IMG/VR virus record: IMGVR_UViG_3300043571_000203
Span: 1-32,010 of that record
DNA length: 32,010 nt
From: a virus
Direction: 5' to 3' (one strand)
Part shown: piece after piece, positions 12,775 to 20,676 of the stretch
Layout of the letters: each line of letters starts with the position of its first letter
How positions within the stretch are numbered: the first letter of the stretch is position 1
Translations under genes and position numbers: made by a program
Notes under the pieces: generated by a model
Databases searched by the model: none
What the model was told of the DNA's origin: nothing
Seen by the model: only the letters and a program-made list of their open reading frames with translations

Positions 12775-14204
12775 TCCAAGCAGCTCGCAACCTCTTCAGC
12801 CGCTTGTCGGGCTATGACGCGCTAAACCCTCGCGGGCGTCGTCGCGCGGCACCTGTACGCGTGAAGTCGGAAGACGCACTGCTTGACGACAAGCAGCGCC
12901 GGCAGCTGGCCGCGACGTCTCAGGACGTACAGCGCAACTTCTCGATCGCTGCCTGGGCGATTCGCCAACACCTGAACTACGTCTCCTCGTTCTCGTTCCA
13001 GTCGAGGACAGGTGACCCTCAGATTGACGACACGGTCGAGGCCTACATGGCTTCCTGGTCGTCGCGTTTCCGGTGCGATGTTCGCCGGCAGCACCCGTTC
13101 CGCCGAATGGTCAGGCTGGCCGAGGCCCGCCGCGTCGTCGATGGCGACGTGTTCCTGCTGAAGGTCGCCGGCGACGGCCCGAACCGTGGTCGCCTGCAGG
13201 CCATCGAGGGCGATCGGGTGTGCAACCCGACGAGCAACGTACCGCCTGGTTTCGCGGGCGGTTGGACCAACGGCGTCCGACTGACGCCGGCCGGCATCCC
13301 TCGCGAATACGCGATCAACAACCGCGACGAAAATGGCAACCTCTCGTTCTCGCGCATCGTCCCGGCAGACAACGTGTTCGTGCACGGATTCTGGGACAGG
13401 TTCGACCAGGTGCGTGGCGTCTCGCCGATCGCCGCAGCGCTCAACAGCCTGCAGGACGTCTACGAGGGCTTCGACTACGCACTGGCCAAGATCAAGGTCT
13501 CGCAGCTGTTCGGGCTCGTGTTCTATCGCGATGCTGCGGAGGGCTTCGACGGCACGGTGGGCACGCTGGATCGCGATGGCGACGGCATCAATGAGGCTGG
13601 CTACGAAGTCGATTTCGGCAGCGGTCCGCAGATGCTGGACCTTAATCCGGGCGATCGCGCCGAGTTTCTGGAGAGCAAGTCGCCGGCCAGCGAAACCACC
13701 GCTTTCCTCAAGCTGATCATCCACGTCGCGCTCAAGGCGCTCGACCTGCCGTACTCGTTCTTCGACGAGTCGTTCACCAACTTCTACGGCAGCCGCGGCG
13801 GGCTTATCCAATACCTGAAGTCATGCCGGTCCAAGCAGGCCGACCTGTCGGAGCTGCTCGACGAGATCACCGCTTGGCGCATCGGCATGGCGGTCAGCGA
13901 CGGCGACCTGGTGCTGCCGCGCGGCGTCGCATTCTCCGACCTGTCGTGGGAATGGGTGCCGGACGGCGTGCCCTGGTGGGACCCCTCTAAGGAAGTCGCC
14001 GGCCATGCGATGGCCATCGCCGCGGGTCTCGACACACCGCAGCGAGTCTGCCGAGCGATCGGCACGGACTACTACGACAACATCGACCAGATCGCGAAGG
14101 CCAACGAGTACGCGAAAGAGCGTGGCGTAGCGATCGTTCTGCCTGGCGTCTCTACCGCGCAGGCCGCCATTGAATCGCAGCAGCAGGAGGCCGCGAATGT
14201 CTGA
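12771..14204 (+). CDS. Portal protein, lambda GpB family
   Basis: The 477-residue product begins with a basic tail and continues with the lambda-portal features: N-F-S-I-A-A-W-A-I-R-Q-H-L-N-Y-V-S, R-R-V-V-D-G-D-V-F, R-L-Q-A-I-E-G-D-R-V, and D-N-V-F-V-H-G-F-W-D-R-F-D-Q-V-R-G-V-S-P. It forms the twelve-fold ring through which DNA enters and to which the tail binds. The TTG start at 12771 overlaps the gpW stop. The last 8 bases overlap the protease gene. Length and position both match the family. Confidence 0.92.
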   Translation: MIQAARNLFSRLSGYDALNPRGRRRAAPVRVKSEDALLDDKQRRQLAATSQDVQRNFSIAAWAIRQHLNYVSSFSFQSRTGDPQIDDTVEAYMASWSSRFRCDVRRQHPFRRMVRLAEARRVVDGDVFLLKVAGDGPNRGRLQAIEGDRVCNPTSNVPPGFAGGWTNGVRLTPAGIPREYAINNRDENGNLSFSRIVPADNVFVHGFWDRFDQVRGVSPIAAALNSLQDVYEGFDYALAKIKVSQLFGLVFYRDAAEGFDGTVGTLDRDGDGINEAGYEVDFGSGPQMLDLNPGDRAEFLESKSPASETTAFLKLIIHVALKALDLPYSFFDESFTNFYGSRGGLIQYLKSCRSKQADLSELLDEITAWRIGMAVSDGDLVLPRGVAFSDLSWEWVPDGVPWWDPSKEVAGHAMAIAAGLDTPQRVCRAIGTDYYDNIDQIAKANEYAKERGVAIVLPGVSTAQAAIESQQQEAANV

Positions 14205-15204
14205 TGGATTACGCCAAGTACCAGCGAGCGCACTTCGCTTCAACGTGCCCGCTTTTGAGCTGGCATCAAACGGTGAGTCTGCAAAGAGCGCTCCTTTCCG
14301 CATGGTGGCGCGAACAGGCCAGCCAATCGAACACTGGTTTTGGGGCAACGTGGTTCACGACCTCGACGGAATGCGACTGCACAAGCAGCGAGTGCCGATC
14401 GACTACGCCCACGATTCCAAAGAGGTGATCGGCTACGCGAACCGGTTTGACACCGAGTCGGGCGACCTCGTCGTCTCTGGCGCACTTGTGCCATTCAAGG
14501 ACTCGGACCGCGCGACGGAGATCATCCACAAGCAGCGCGAAGGCGTGCCCTACGAGGCCAGCATCAACTTCGGCGGCGATGGTATTCGCCTCGAAGAAGT
14601 GCGCGACGGGCAAAGCGTGCAAGTCAACGGCTACCAGTTCTCGGGACCTGGAGTCGTCATTCGTGAGTGGCCCCTGCGAGGGATCGCTGTCTGCCCCTAC
14701 GGAGCGGACGCGAACACCTCGACGGAGTTCGACTCCTCCTCGCAATTCACCGTTCGCTACACGGAGGCTGCCATGCCCGAAGAAGAGACGGAACTGACCG
14801 CTGCGCATCTCAAAGAAGCACAGACCACTGAAGACACACAGCAGGAGGCCGAGGCACCCGCCGTTGAAGCCGCACAGCCTGCTGAGATTGATACCGCTGC
14901 TGAGGCCGTGACCGAAGAGGTCGCCGCTGTCGACGTGGCCGCCACTGAGCTTTCCAACCGCGTCTCCGAGGGCCAGCGCTTCCTGGAAGCGTTCGGCGAT
15001 CAAGGCGGCGTGTGGTTCGCCCAGGGCAAGTCGTTCGGCGAAGCCACGAGCCTCTACATCACTGCGCTCCGTGAGGAGAACGAGCAGCTCAAGCAGCGAC
15101 TCAGCGCCAAGCGTGGCGAGGGTGAGTCGGAGCCCGTGGAGTTTTCGCAACACGTTCCTCCGCAACCCAAGGCCAAGGCGATTCGCATCGCCGGCGGCCG
15201 CTGA
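14197..15204 (+). CDS. Prohead protease with C-terminal scaffold domain
   Basis: The 335-residue protein joins an HK97/S78-like prohead protease (about 1-190) to a scaffold tail. The protease part shows W-F-W-G-N-V-V-H-D-L, I-D-Y-A-H-D-S-K-E-V-I-G-Y-A (His72) and P-Y-E-A-S-I-N-F (Ser122), the expected His/Ser pair, then W-P-L-R-G-I-A-V-C-P-Y-G. The tail is acidic, Ala/Glu/Thr-rich and coiled-coil, ending in a Lys/Arg-rich stretch that could bind the capsid protein. AGGAGG lies 6 bases before ATG 14197. A nested start at 14773 would make the scaffold alone. Confidence 0.85.
   Translation: MSDGLRQVPASALRFNVPAFELASNGESAKSAPFRMVARTGQPIEHWFWGNVVHDLDGMRLHKQRVPIDYAHDSKEVIGYANRFDTESGDLVVSGALVPFKDSDRATEIIHKQREGVPYEASINFGGDGIRLEEVRDGQSVQVNGYQFSGPGVVIREWPLRGIAVCPYGADANTSTEFDSSSQFTVRYTEAAMPEEETELTAAHLKEAQTTEDTQQEAEAPAVEAAQPAEIDTAAEAVTEEVAAVDVAATELSNRVSEGQRFLEAFGDQGGVWFAQGKSFGEATSLYITALREENEQLKQRLSAKRGEGESEPVEFSQHVPPQPKAKAIRIAGGR
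14773..15204 (+). CDS. Nested scaffold protein from an internal in-frame start (Nu3-like)
   Basis: Inside the protease gene, ATG 14773 (codon 193) is preceded by GGAGG at 14763-14767 with a 5-base spacing, a better ribosome site than many real genes have. It falls exactly at the boundary between the protease domain and the acidic coiled-coil tail. The product would be 143 residues starting M-P-E-E-E-T-E-L-T-A and ending in the basic capsid-binding stretch. Lambda makes its scaffold Nu3 from the C gene in this way. The boundary and ribosome site are seen; translation is inferred. Confidence 0.6.
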   Translation: MPEEETELTAAHLKEAQTTEDTQQEAEAPAVEAAQPAEIDTAAEAVTEEVAAVDVAATELSNRVSEGQRFLEAFGDQGGVWFAQGKSFGEATSLYITALREENEQLKQRLSAKRGEGESEPVEFSQHVPPQPKAKAIRIAGGR

Positions 15205-15221
15205 GAAAAGGATAAGCAGCA

Positions 15222-16130
15222 ATGGCTGACGACTACATGGCATTGGCGGACCTGACGATCATCAACGACAACAATGTCGCTGACATCGACGTCCGTGACC
15301 TGTTCGATCGCGCTCCGCTGGTTGCCGCCCTGAACGCGGTGACCGCCAGCAACGGCACGGTGCACAAGTACTTCAAGACGACCGGTGCGCCGGTGGTCGG
15401 ATTCCGCGACTACAACGACGGCCGCGAGCATGACTCGACGGTTCGCACGGCAGTGACGATCGACTTAAAGATCTTCGACTGCAGCTTTACGGTCGATGCG
15501 GCGATCGCCCGGTCCTACAAGGGCGGCGCAGAGGCTTTGATCCGCCTGGAAGCGATCGAGGCACTGCGAGCCGGCTTCTTCAAGCTGGAACAGCAGATCC
15601 TCAACGGCACCGAGGCTGCGGGCTTCGACGGCTTGGCGGACATCTACAACACCGCGGCCGAATGCGTCAACAGTGGCGGCTCAACCGCCCTGACGAGCGT
15701 GTACCTGATTCGCTCCGGCGTCAACGACGTCTCCGTGGTCGCTGGTAACAGCGGGCAGCTGACGATCGGTGAGTCGGTGCTGCAGCGTGTTCCTGGTGCG
15801 ACCGGTCACTACATGGCCTTCGTCACCGAGATCATGTCGCTGTACGGCCTGCAGGTGGGATCGCAAGAAAAGTCAGCGGTCCGTATCTGCAACATCGACA
15901 ACGGCAGCAACAAGGTCGATGACGCGCTGCTGTACGAGGCCCTGGCCGAGTTCGAAAGCGGCTCGCCGCCGACGCACATCGTCATGAATCGGCGGTCGGC
16001 CCAGCAGCTGCGGCAGTCGCGGACAGCGACCAACGCCACCGGTGCCCCTGCGCCGATTCCGACGGATCTGGAAGGCATTCCGATCGTGATCACCGACGCC
16101 ATCGGCAACAGCGAAAGCGCGGTGAGCTAA
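15222..16130 (+). CDS. Major capsid protein (HK97-like fold)
   Basis: The 302-residue product lies immediately after the scaffold, as is standard for capsid genes. Features include N-terminal strands with V-R-D-L-F-D-R-A-P, a long spine-helix segment (A-E-A-L-I-R-L-E-A-I-E-A-L-R-A-G-F-F-K-L-E-Q-Q), an Asn/Gly-rich domain, T-H-I-V-M-N-R-R-S-A-Q-Q-L-R, and a C-terminal D-L-E-G-I-P-I-V-I-T-D-A-I. These are hallmarks of P-domain and A-domain strands in HK97-type capsids. The ribosome site is AAAAGGAT; the stop overlaps the next start (TAATG). No separate decoration-protein gene lies between scaffold and capsid. Confidence 0.85.
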   Translation: MADDYMALADLTIINDNNVADIDVRDLFDRAPLVAALNAVTASNGTVHKYFKTTGAPVVGFRDYNDGREHDSTVRTAVTIDLKIFDCSFTVDAAIARSYKGGAEALIRLEAIEALRAGFFKLEQQILNGTEAAGFDGLADIYNTAAECVNSGGSTALTSVYLIRSGVNDVSVVAGNSGQLTIGESVLQRVPGATGHYMAFVTEIMSLYGLQVGSQEKSAVRICNIDNGSNKVDDALLYEALAEFESGSPPTHIVMNRRSAQQLRQSRTATNATGAPAPIPTDLEGIPIVITDAIGNSESAVS

Positions 16131-16477
16131 TGACCCTGCTGGAATCGGCACTCGAATCACTGTGGGCTTCGCTGGCGACGGCCAGCGAGGTCTCGGTGAC
16201 CTACCGGCGCGGTGGCATCAGCGTGCAGCTGGCCGCCATTCCAGGCAGGTCGCAGACCGAGGTCGATTCCGGCGACGGTTACGTGCGTTCGATGCAGCTC
16301 AACGACTTCATCGTGAAGCGCGCTGAGCTTGGCCTGACGCCACAACCTGGTGACCGCATCGAGTGGCAAGGACGTCACTTCGATGTGGTGCACCTGGCTG
16401 GCGAGAGGCACTACGAGTCAGTAGGGCCGTGGTCCGTGCTGTACCGAGTGCACACGCGCGAGGTGGCGAATGGCTAG
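16130..16477 (+). CDS. Head completion / neck protein (FII-like position)
   Basis: The 115-residue product starts in TAATG right after the capsid gene and ends 8 bases inside the next gene. It is mainly beta: V-T-Y-R-R-G-G-I-S-V, R-S-M-Q-L-N-D-F-I-V-K-R-A-E-L-G-L-T-P-Q-P-G-D-R-I, W-Q-G-R-H-F-D-V-V-H-L-A-G, ending Y-R-V-H-T-R. This pattern is common for head-tail adaptor proteins encoded just after the capsid. It probably joins the portal to the tail tube. Confidence 0.65.
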   Translation: MTLLESALESLWASLATASEVSVTYRRGGISVQLAAIPGRSQTEVDSGDGYVRSMQLNDFIVKRAELGLTPQPGDRIEWQGRHFDVVHLAGERHYESVGPWSVLYRVHTREVANG

Positions 16478-16892
16478 GACCGCTGACCTGTGCGACGCCA
16501 TTGTGGACTTCCTCAACACCGAGGAGTTCACGCTGTCGTTTGTCGCGAGGCGCGAAAACGTCTGGTTTGTGAGTGGCACGGACACGCGCGACATCCACGT
16601 GATTGTCGTGCCGGCCGAAGTGGAGACCACGCCGCAGACGCGAGGCGCTGCCGAGCGAAAGTACACGGTCAACCTGTTTTTCCAGATGGACGGCGCGACA
16701 AATAGAGACCGCCAAGACCAAGTGATCGAACTGGTCGAGGAAGTCGAAGACGCGCTCTACAACCGCGAATTCCCTGGGTTTTACTTCGAGACGTTTTCGG
16801 ATCGCGGTCCGCGACTCGTCGTCGATACTGAGGCGATGGCGCGGTACCAGATGTTCCTGGTGGTGCTCACGATCAGTTACCGAGGTCAGTGA
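16470..16892 (+). CDS. Tail terminator / neck protein (gpU-like role)
   Basis: The 140-residue protein begins with an N-terminal helix (D-L-C-D-A-I-V-D-F-L-N) and has a beta-rich body (V-I-V-V-P; K-Y-T-V-N-L-F-F-Q). A helix V-I-E-L-V-E-E-V-E-D-A-L follows, and the end strand is M-F-L-V-V-L-T-I-S-Y-R-G. This helix-strand layout is typical of proteins that cap the tail tube and stop its growth. Position between the head-completion and gp10-like genes agrees. The gene overlaps both neighbours, by 8 bases and 1 base. Confidence 0.6.
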   Translation: MARTADLCDAIVDFLNTEEFTLSFVARRENVWFVSGTDTRDIHVIVVPAEVETTPQTRGAAERKYTVNLFFQMDGATNRDRQDQVIELVEEVEDALYNREFPGFYFETFSDRGPRLVVDTEAMARYQMFLVVLTISYRGQ

Positions 16893-17404
16893 TGTTCGCC
16901 ACCCAAATCAAGTTTCGGTACTTCTTCGATCGGCCGGAGGTCTACAAGCGACTTCTGGACAAGGACCGCAAGGCGCTATCAGGCACGGGAGCTTTCGCGA
17001 TGACAGTCGTGAGGCGCTCCATGAGGTCTGGTGGCAAGAGCGGGCTCAGCAGTGCACCAGGCGAACCGCCGAGGTACCACACCAAGCTACTCAGGGACAA
17101 CGTGCTTTTTGCTTACGACGTAGCAAAAAACAGCGTTGTCGTCGGGCCGCGTGTCCTCAACGGCCGCAGCGCTCGCGACATACCGGCATTGCTGCAGTTT
17201 GGCGGCAAAACGGTGCTCGACGAGAAGATCCTGACGGAGACACGAAAGCTACGAGGCAGAGGGCGGAAACAGTACTGGAAGCCGACAGGACGTCGGATTA
17301 CGGCACGAATCGCACCTCGACCATATGTCGGACCAGCAGCGCGGGCAACGTGGACACCAATTCTCAACAAGTGGCGGCAGCTGATTGCCAACACGAAGTT
17401 TTAG
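16892..17404 (+). CDS. HK97 gp10-like / minor tail (neck) protein
   Basis: The 170-residue basic protein has the family motif S-A-P-G-E-P-P-R-Y-H-T-K-L-L-R-D-N, then V-V-V-G-P and L-Q-F-G-G, and near the end R-P-Y-V-G-P-A-A-R-A. These mark the HK97 gp10/lambda Z group of neck proteins needed for correct head-tail joining. I choose ATG 16892, which GAGG precedes by 6 bases; a GTG at 16889 is also in frame. It is followed 9 bases later by the tail-tube gene. Confidence 0.72.
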   Translation: MFATQIKFRYFFDRPEVYKRLLDKDRKALSGTGAFAMTVVRRSMRSGGKSGLSSAPGEPPRYHTKLLRDNVLFAYDVAKNSVVVGPRVLNGRSARDIPALLQFGGKTVLDEKILTETRKLRGRGRKQYWKPTGRRITARIAPRPYVGPAARATWTPILNKWRQLIANTKF

Positions 17405-17413
17405 GAGAGAGTC

Positions 17414-17884
17414 ATGCCTGACTACCTGCTCGGCAACGCAGCGAAAGCCTACTGGAGCGCCACCGCACTGACTGGAAGCAACAACGCAACGGTGATGCAA
17501 GGTGCAACGCTCGCTGACAACATCATGGACCTCACGCTGGAGGTCGAGTCTGAATTTGTCGACGCCACGACCCGCGCCGAGGCAGGCAATGGCTGGCGAT
17601 CGGAAATCGCGGTGCTGAAGAACGGTCGTATCACGTTCGACGCACGGTGGAAGCCTGGGGATACGTTCTTCGAGGAACTCAAGGACGCGTGGTTGGGTGG
17701 AACCACAATCACGTTCGCGGCGCTCGACGACGCTAAGGCGACGACCGGCAGTCAGGGCTTGCTGGCTAACTTCTCAGTTAGCTTCTCCAAGACCGAGCCT
17801 CTGATGGACATTCAGAAAATCTCGGTCACGTTGTCGGTCGCAAGCTATCCGACCTGGTACGTGAAGCCGGCGAACAACTACTAG
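17414..17884 (+). CDS. Major tail tube protein
   Basis: The 156-residue protein fits the tail-tube family: N-I-M-D-L-T-L-E-V-E-S-E-F-V-D-A-T-T-R, G-W-R-S-E-I-A-V-L-K-N-G-R-I-T-F-D-A-R-W and S-K-T-E-P-L-M-D-I-Q-K-I-S-V-T-L. In such proteins these strands form the beta sandwich and the loop that stacks hexameric rings. It is placed directly before the chaperone and tape measure genes, as in lambda V. AGGAG precedes the ATG by 6 bases. Confidence 0.82.
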   Translation: MPDYLLGNAAKAYWSATALTGSNNATVMQGATLADNIMDLTLEVESEFVDATTRAEAGNGWRSEIAVLKNGRITFDARWKPGDTFFEELKDAWLGGTTITFAALDDAKATTGSQGLLANFSVSFSKTEPLMDIQKISVTLSVASYPTWYVKPANNY

Positions 17885-17895
17885 GAGGTCTGATC

Positions 17896-18345
17896 ATGGC
17901 GACGTTTCGGGACGGAAACGGTCGCGAATGGCACATCAACGTGACAGTCGCGGACGTCAAGCGCGTCAAAGAACAGACAGGGCTGCTGCTCACCAGCTTG
18001 ATTGAGAATCAGCTGACGCCACTGGCGCAGCTGCTGGCTGACCCGGTGGCCCTCGTCGACACCGTGTGGGTGCTGGTCGAACCGCAGGCGAAGGCCGCAG
18101 GACTGACCGACGAACAATTTGGTCAGTCGCTGAGTGGTGACAGCCTCGAACAGATGGCTGCCGCCTTCATGGAGGCGCTGACGGATTTTTTCCCGAAGCG
18201 CCAGAGCGACCTGTTGAAAACACTGCTAACGAAGCAGAGACAACTGCAGGACGCTCTGGCGGATCGCGCCGAGGCGGAACTGAGCCGATTGACGGTCGAT
18301 CAACTTATCGAGTCTGTTTCGAGCTCGCAGGCATCTGCGGGCTGA
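17896..18345 (+). CDS. Tail assembly chaperone (gpG-like)
   Basis: The 149-residue mainly helical protein (W-H-I-N-V-T-V-A-D-V-K-R-V-K, then a helix-rich section with M-A-A-A-F-M-E-A-L-T-D-F-F-P-K) sits between tail tube and tape measure, the usual place of G. Chaperones of this kind wrap the tape measure protein during tail assembly. AGGAGGT lies 8 bases before the ATG. Near codon 98 the gene contains T TTT TTC, a perfect -1 slippery site, after which the -1 frame stays open into the following gene. This yields a longer G-T product in a fraction of ribosomes. Confidence 0.82.
   Translation: MATFRDGNGREWHINVTVADVKRVKEQTGLLLTSLIENQLTPLAQLLADPVALVDTVWVLVEPQAKAAGLTDEQFGQSLSGDSLEQMAAAFMEALTDFFPKRQSDLLKTLLTKQRQLQDALADRAEAELSRLTVDQLIESVSSSQASAG
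18186..18192 (+). other. Programmed -1 frameshift site (T TTT TTC)
   Basis: In the G reading frame the codons are gaT TTT TTC, a perfect X-XXY-YYZ heptamer. Slipping back one base places both tRNAs on TTT and enters a frame without stop codons to 18620. Lambda and many long-tailed phages use such a site between G and T. Confidence 0.75.
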
Positions 18346-18620
18346 GTCCTTTGCCATACACGCTACGCGAACTGGTGTGGATGGCAGACGCAAAACGAAC
18401 CCATGACTGGGACCAGGCGTCATTGCTCTGGTCGGCAATCGCAAACACTGTTCGCGATCCAGAGAAGCAGCGCAAACCATTCTCGCCTGGTCTGGTGCAT
18501 CCGTACCGCAGCGAGGCCGACTACGAGCCAAAACCGATTGAGGCCGGCATCGACGTCCTGCGTATGCTGCTGCCGGAGAACATGAGGTCCAAAGATGGCG
18601 GGAACCGCGGGAGCGATTAA
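18192..18620 (+). CDS. Tail assembly chaperone extension (T part of a G-T frameshift product)
   Basis: This is the -1 frame read after the slippery site. It holds a short linker, then C-F-E-L-A-G-I-C-G-L-S-P, Y-T-L-R-E-L-V-W-M-A-D-A-K, W-D-Q-A-S-L-L-W-S-A-I-A-N-T-V-R-D-P and P-F-S-P. That pattern is typical of T-like segments, which bind the tape measure protein. The motif begins upstream of the only candidate start, TTG 18351, and that TTG has no ribosome site. An independent gene is therefore less likely than a frameshift extension. It overlaps the tape measure start by 26 bases. Confidence 0.72.
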   Translation, partial: PEAPERPVENTANEAETTAGRSGGSRRGGTEPIDGRSTYRVCFELAGICGLSPLPYTLRELVWMADAKRTHDWDQASLLWSAIANTVRDPEKQRKPFSPGLVHPYRSEADYEPKPIEAGIDVLRMLLPENMRSKDGGNRGSD

Positions 18621-20676
18621 GGCAGGGCGAGCGTTTGTCGAGTTCTTCACGGACACGACCAAGTTTGCCGCTGGCCTGAACACGGTTCAAAACCGTCTGA
18701 ATAAAATCAGTTCCTCGATCGCTATGACCGGCGCAAAGCTGACCGCCGTTGGGTCCGCCGGCGTCGCTGGTTTCCTGCCAGCGATCAAGGCTGCCAGTGA
18801 CTTGCAGGAGTCGCTCAACGTATTTGGCGTGGTGTTCAAGGACAACACGGCAACCATGCGGGACTGGACCGCCGCCACGGCCGCGGCACTTGGCCGCGCG
18901 GAATCGCAGCTGATTCAATTCAGCAGTCGAACCGCAGCGCAGTTGCAGGGCTTCGGGTTCAGCGACGCCATGTCGGCAGAAATGTCGAAGGCCCTGTCAA
19001 CGCTCGCCGTCGATCTAGCGAGCTTCTACAACACAGCGGACCAAGATGCACTGGACGCGATCCTGAGTGCGTTTCGCGGCGAAGCTGATCCGATTGAGCG
19101 CTACAACGTCAACGTCAAGGAAGCCGCGGTAAACACCAAGCTCCTGCAAAATTCGATCGACCCGTCAAAGGCCACGGACCTGCAGAAGGCCTATGCACGC
19201 TATGCGCTGATTCTTGAGCAGACGGCCCTCGCTCAAGGCGACGCAGTGCGTACTGCAGATGGTTACGCAAACCAGCTCAAGCGACTGCAGTCGAACGCAA
19301 AGACGCTTGGCGAGACGATTGGCGGTGCGCTGCTTGGACCGCTGTCGACCTTCTACGCGCAGGTGAGCAAGATTGCGACATCCACCAACAAGTGGATCGC
19401 CGCCAACCCAGCATTGGTCAAATCGGTGGCCATCGTGGGCCTGGCGGTGGCCGGCCTTGGCGCTGCCCTGGTCGCGCTGGCCGCACTTGGCGTGGCAGCT
19501 GGAGTGGCACTCAAGGTTCTTACGGCACCATTTAGCCTGATCGCGACCACGATCGGCCTAGTCGTGCCATTGTTGTCGGCTTTGCTCAGTCCTATCGGTC
19601 TGGTGGTGGCTGCGATTGCGATCCTGGGCGCGACGTTCATCAAGCACATTGGCGGCCTGGAACCGTTTTTTAACTGGTTTCGCGATCAATTCAACGAAGT
19701 CGTAGGCTCCGCACAGCAAGCGGTCACTGGCATCATGGCTGCGCTCGAACGCGGAGATTTCGCGGCAGCTGTCGAGGTGGCCTTGTCAGGCATGGATGTG
19801 CAGCTGACCACGGCGATCGGAAACATGAAGGTGGCCTGGAGTGGATTTACCAGCTACTTCAAGGAGGCATTCGCTAAGGCAGCCTACGCTTTGCCGGTAA
19901 TTATGCTGGGCGTCAGTGCACAGCTGCAAAAGGGATTTGCACGACTCCAGGCGTCGCTGGCCAGCGCGGCAGTGGCCAACGTCAACAATGCGGCCAAGCA
20001 GGAAGCCAATCGGCAATTTGACGCACTAGAGGCACGCCTGCAGCAACTGCGAGACAGCGGCCAGATGTCGGAGAGTGACTTCGAATCGCGAATGGCTGCT
20101 TTGCAGACGGCTCGCAGTGCTGACATGTCTGAAGCGGAAAAACGCGCTGCGCAGGACCAGCTCAGCATCGACAAGCAGCGTATCGCGGAAATCAACCGAA
20201 TCAACGCAGCTGCAAAAACTGAGCTGGACGCACTCCGCACTCAAATGGATGCAGATGTTGCCGCAGTGCGTGGGGAAACAGACAGCGCAATCACTGAGGC
20301 GCAGGCCAAGCTAGACGCAGCCAAAAAGCGTTACCAAGACGCTTTGAATGCCGCCTTGAATCCAGGCAATAACCCACCGCCAGGTACACCGCCACCAGAG
20401 AACCCAACCGGAGGACTCGACGCAGCAAAGGCAGAGTTCGACCGGCAGATGCGCGACTTGGCAAACGCAAGTGATGCAGCAGCACAAGTTCGCGAGCGAG
20501 CTACCGCTGGACCGCTTGTTGGCGGAGAGCGGGCCGGCCAAGTGTTTGGCACGTTGGGCCTGGAAGAAATCAACCGCGAGCAGCTTAAGACACAGCGGGC
20601 GACGCTCAAGGCTAATGAAAAGATGATCACCTACCTCCGAAACTTCAGCAACCGCTGGATGTTGGAGTTCCAATAA
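18595..20676 (+). CDS. Tail tape measure protein
   Basis: The 693-residue protein is the largest of the tail assembly genes. It has an N-terminal conserved region (A-G-R-A-F-V-E-F-F-T-D-T-T-K-F), helical repeats with A-A-S-D-L-Q-E-S-L-N-V-F, and a hydrophobic block at about 275-350 (several Ala/Leu/Val stretches that can span membrane). A long charged coiled coil (about 450-580) and a Pro-rich linker (N-P-P-P-G-T-P-P-P) come before the end. It sets tail length and is ejected to help DNA cross the membrane. At about 1.5 angstrom per residue the tail would be near 100 nm, an estimate only. Confidence 0.9.
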   Translation: MAGTAGAIKAGRAFVEFFTDTTKFAAGLNTVQNRLNKISSSIAMTGAKLTAVGSAGVAGFLPAIKAASDLQESLNVFGVVFKDNTATMRDWTAATAAALGRAESQLIQFSSRTAAQLQGFGFSDAMSAEMSKALSTLAVDLASFYNTADQDALDAILSAFRGEADPIERYNVNVKEAAVNTKLLQNSIDPSKATDLQKAYARYALILEQTALAQGDAVRTADGYANQLKRLQSNAKTLGETIGGALLGPLSTFYAQVSKIATSTNKWIAANPALVKSVAIVGLAVAGLGAALVALAALGVAAGVALKVLTAPFSLIATTIGLVVPLLSALLSPIGLVVAAIAILGATFIKHIGGLEPFFNWFRDQFNEVVGSAQQAVTGIMAALERGDFAAAVEVALSGMDVQLTTAIGNMKVAWSGFTSYFKEAFAKAAYALPVIMLGVSAQLQKGFARLQASLASAAVANVNNAAKQEANRQFDALEARLQQLRDSGQMSESDFESRMAALQTARSADMSEAEKRAAQDQLSIDKQRIAEINRINAAAKTELDALRTQMDADVAAVRGETDSAITEAQAKLDAAKKRYQDALNAALNPGNNPPPGTPPPENPTGGLDAAKAEFDRQMRDLANASDAAAQVRERATAGPLVGGERAGQVFGTLGLEEINREQLKTQRATLKANEKMITYLRNFSNRWMLEFQ

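Noticed and set aside
12822-13811. Long reading frame on the minus strand opposite the portal gene
   Set aside because: Shadow of a clear portal gene in G+C-rich DNA; Arg/Val/Ala-biased sequence without family features. Other long minus-strand frames (for example 14266-15243, 11513-12406) were rejected likewise.
18351-18620. Independent gene starting at TTG 18351
   Set aside because: No ribosome site, and conserved-looking T motifs begin upstream of this codon in the open -1 frame; frameshift extension fits better.
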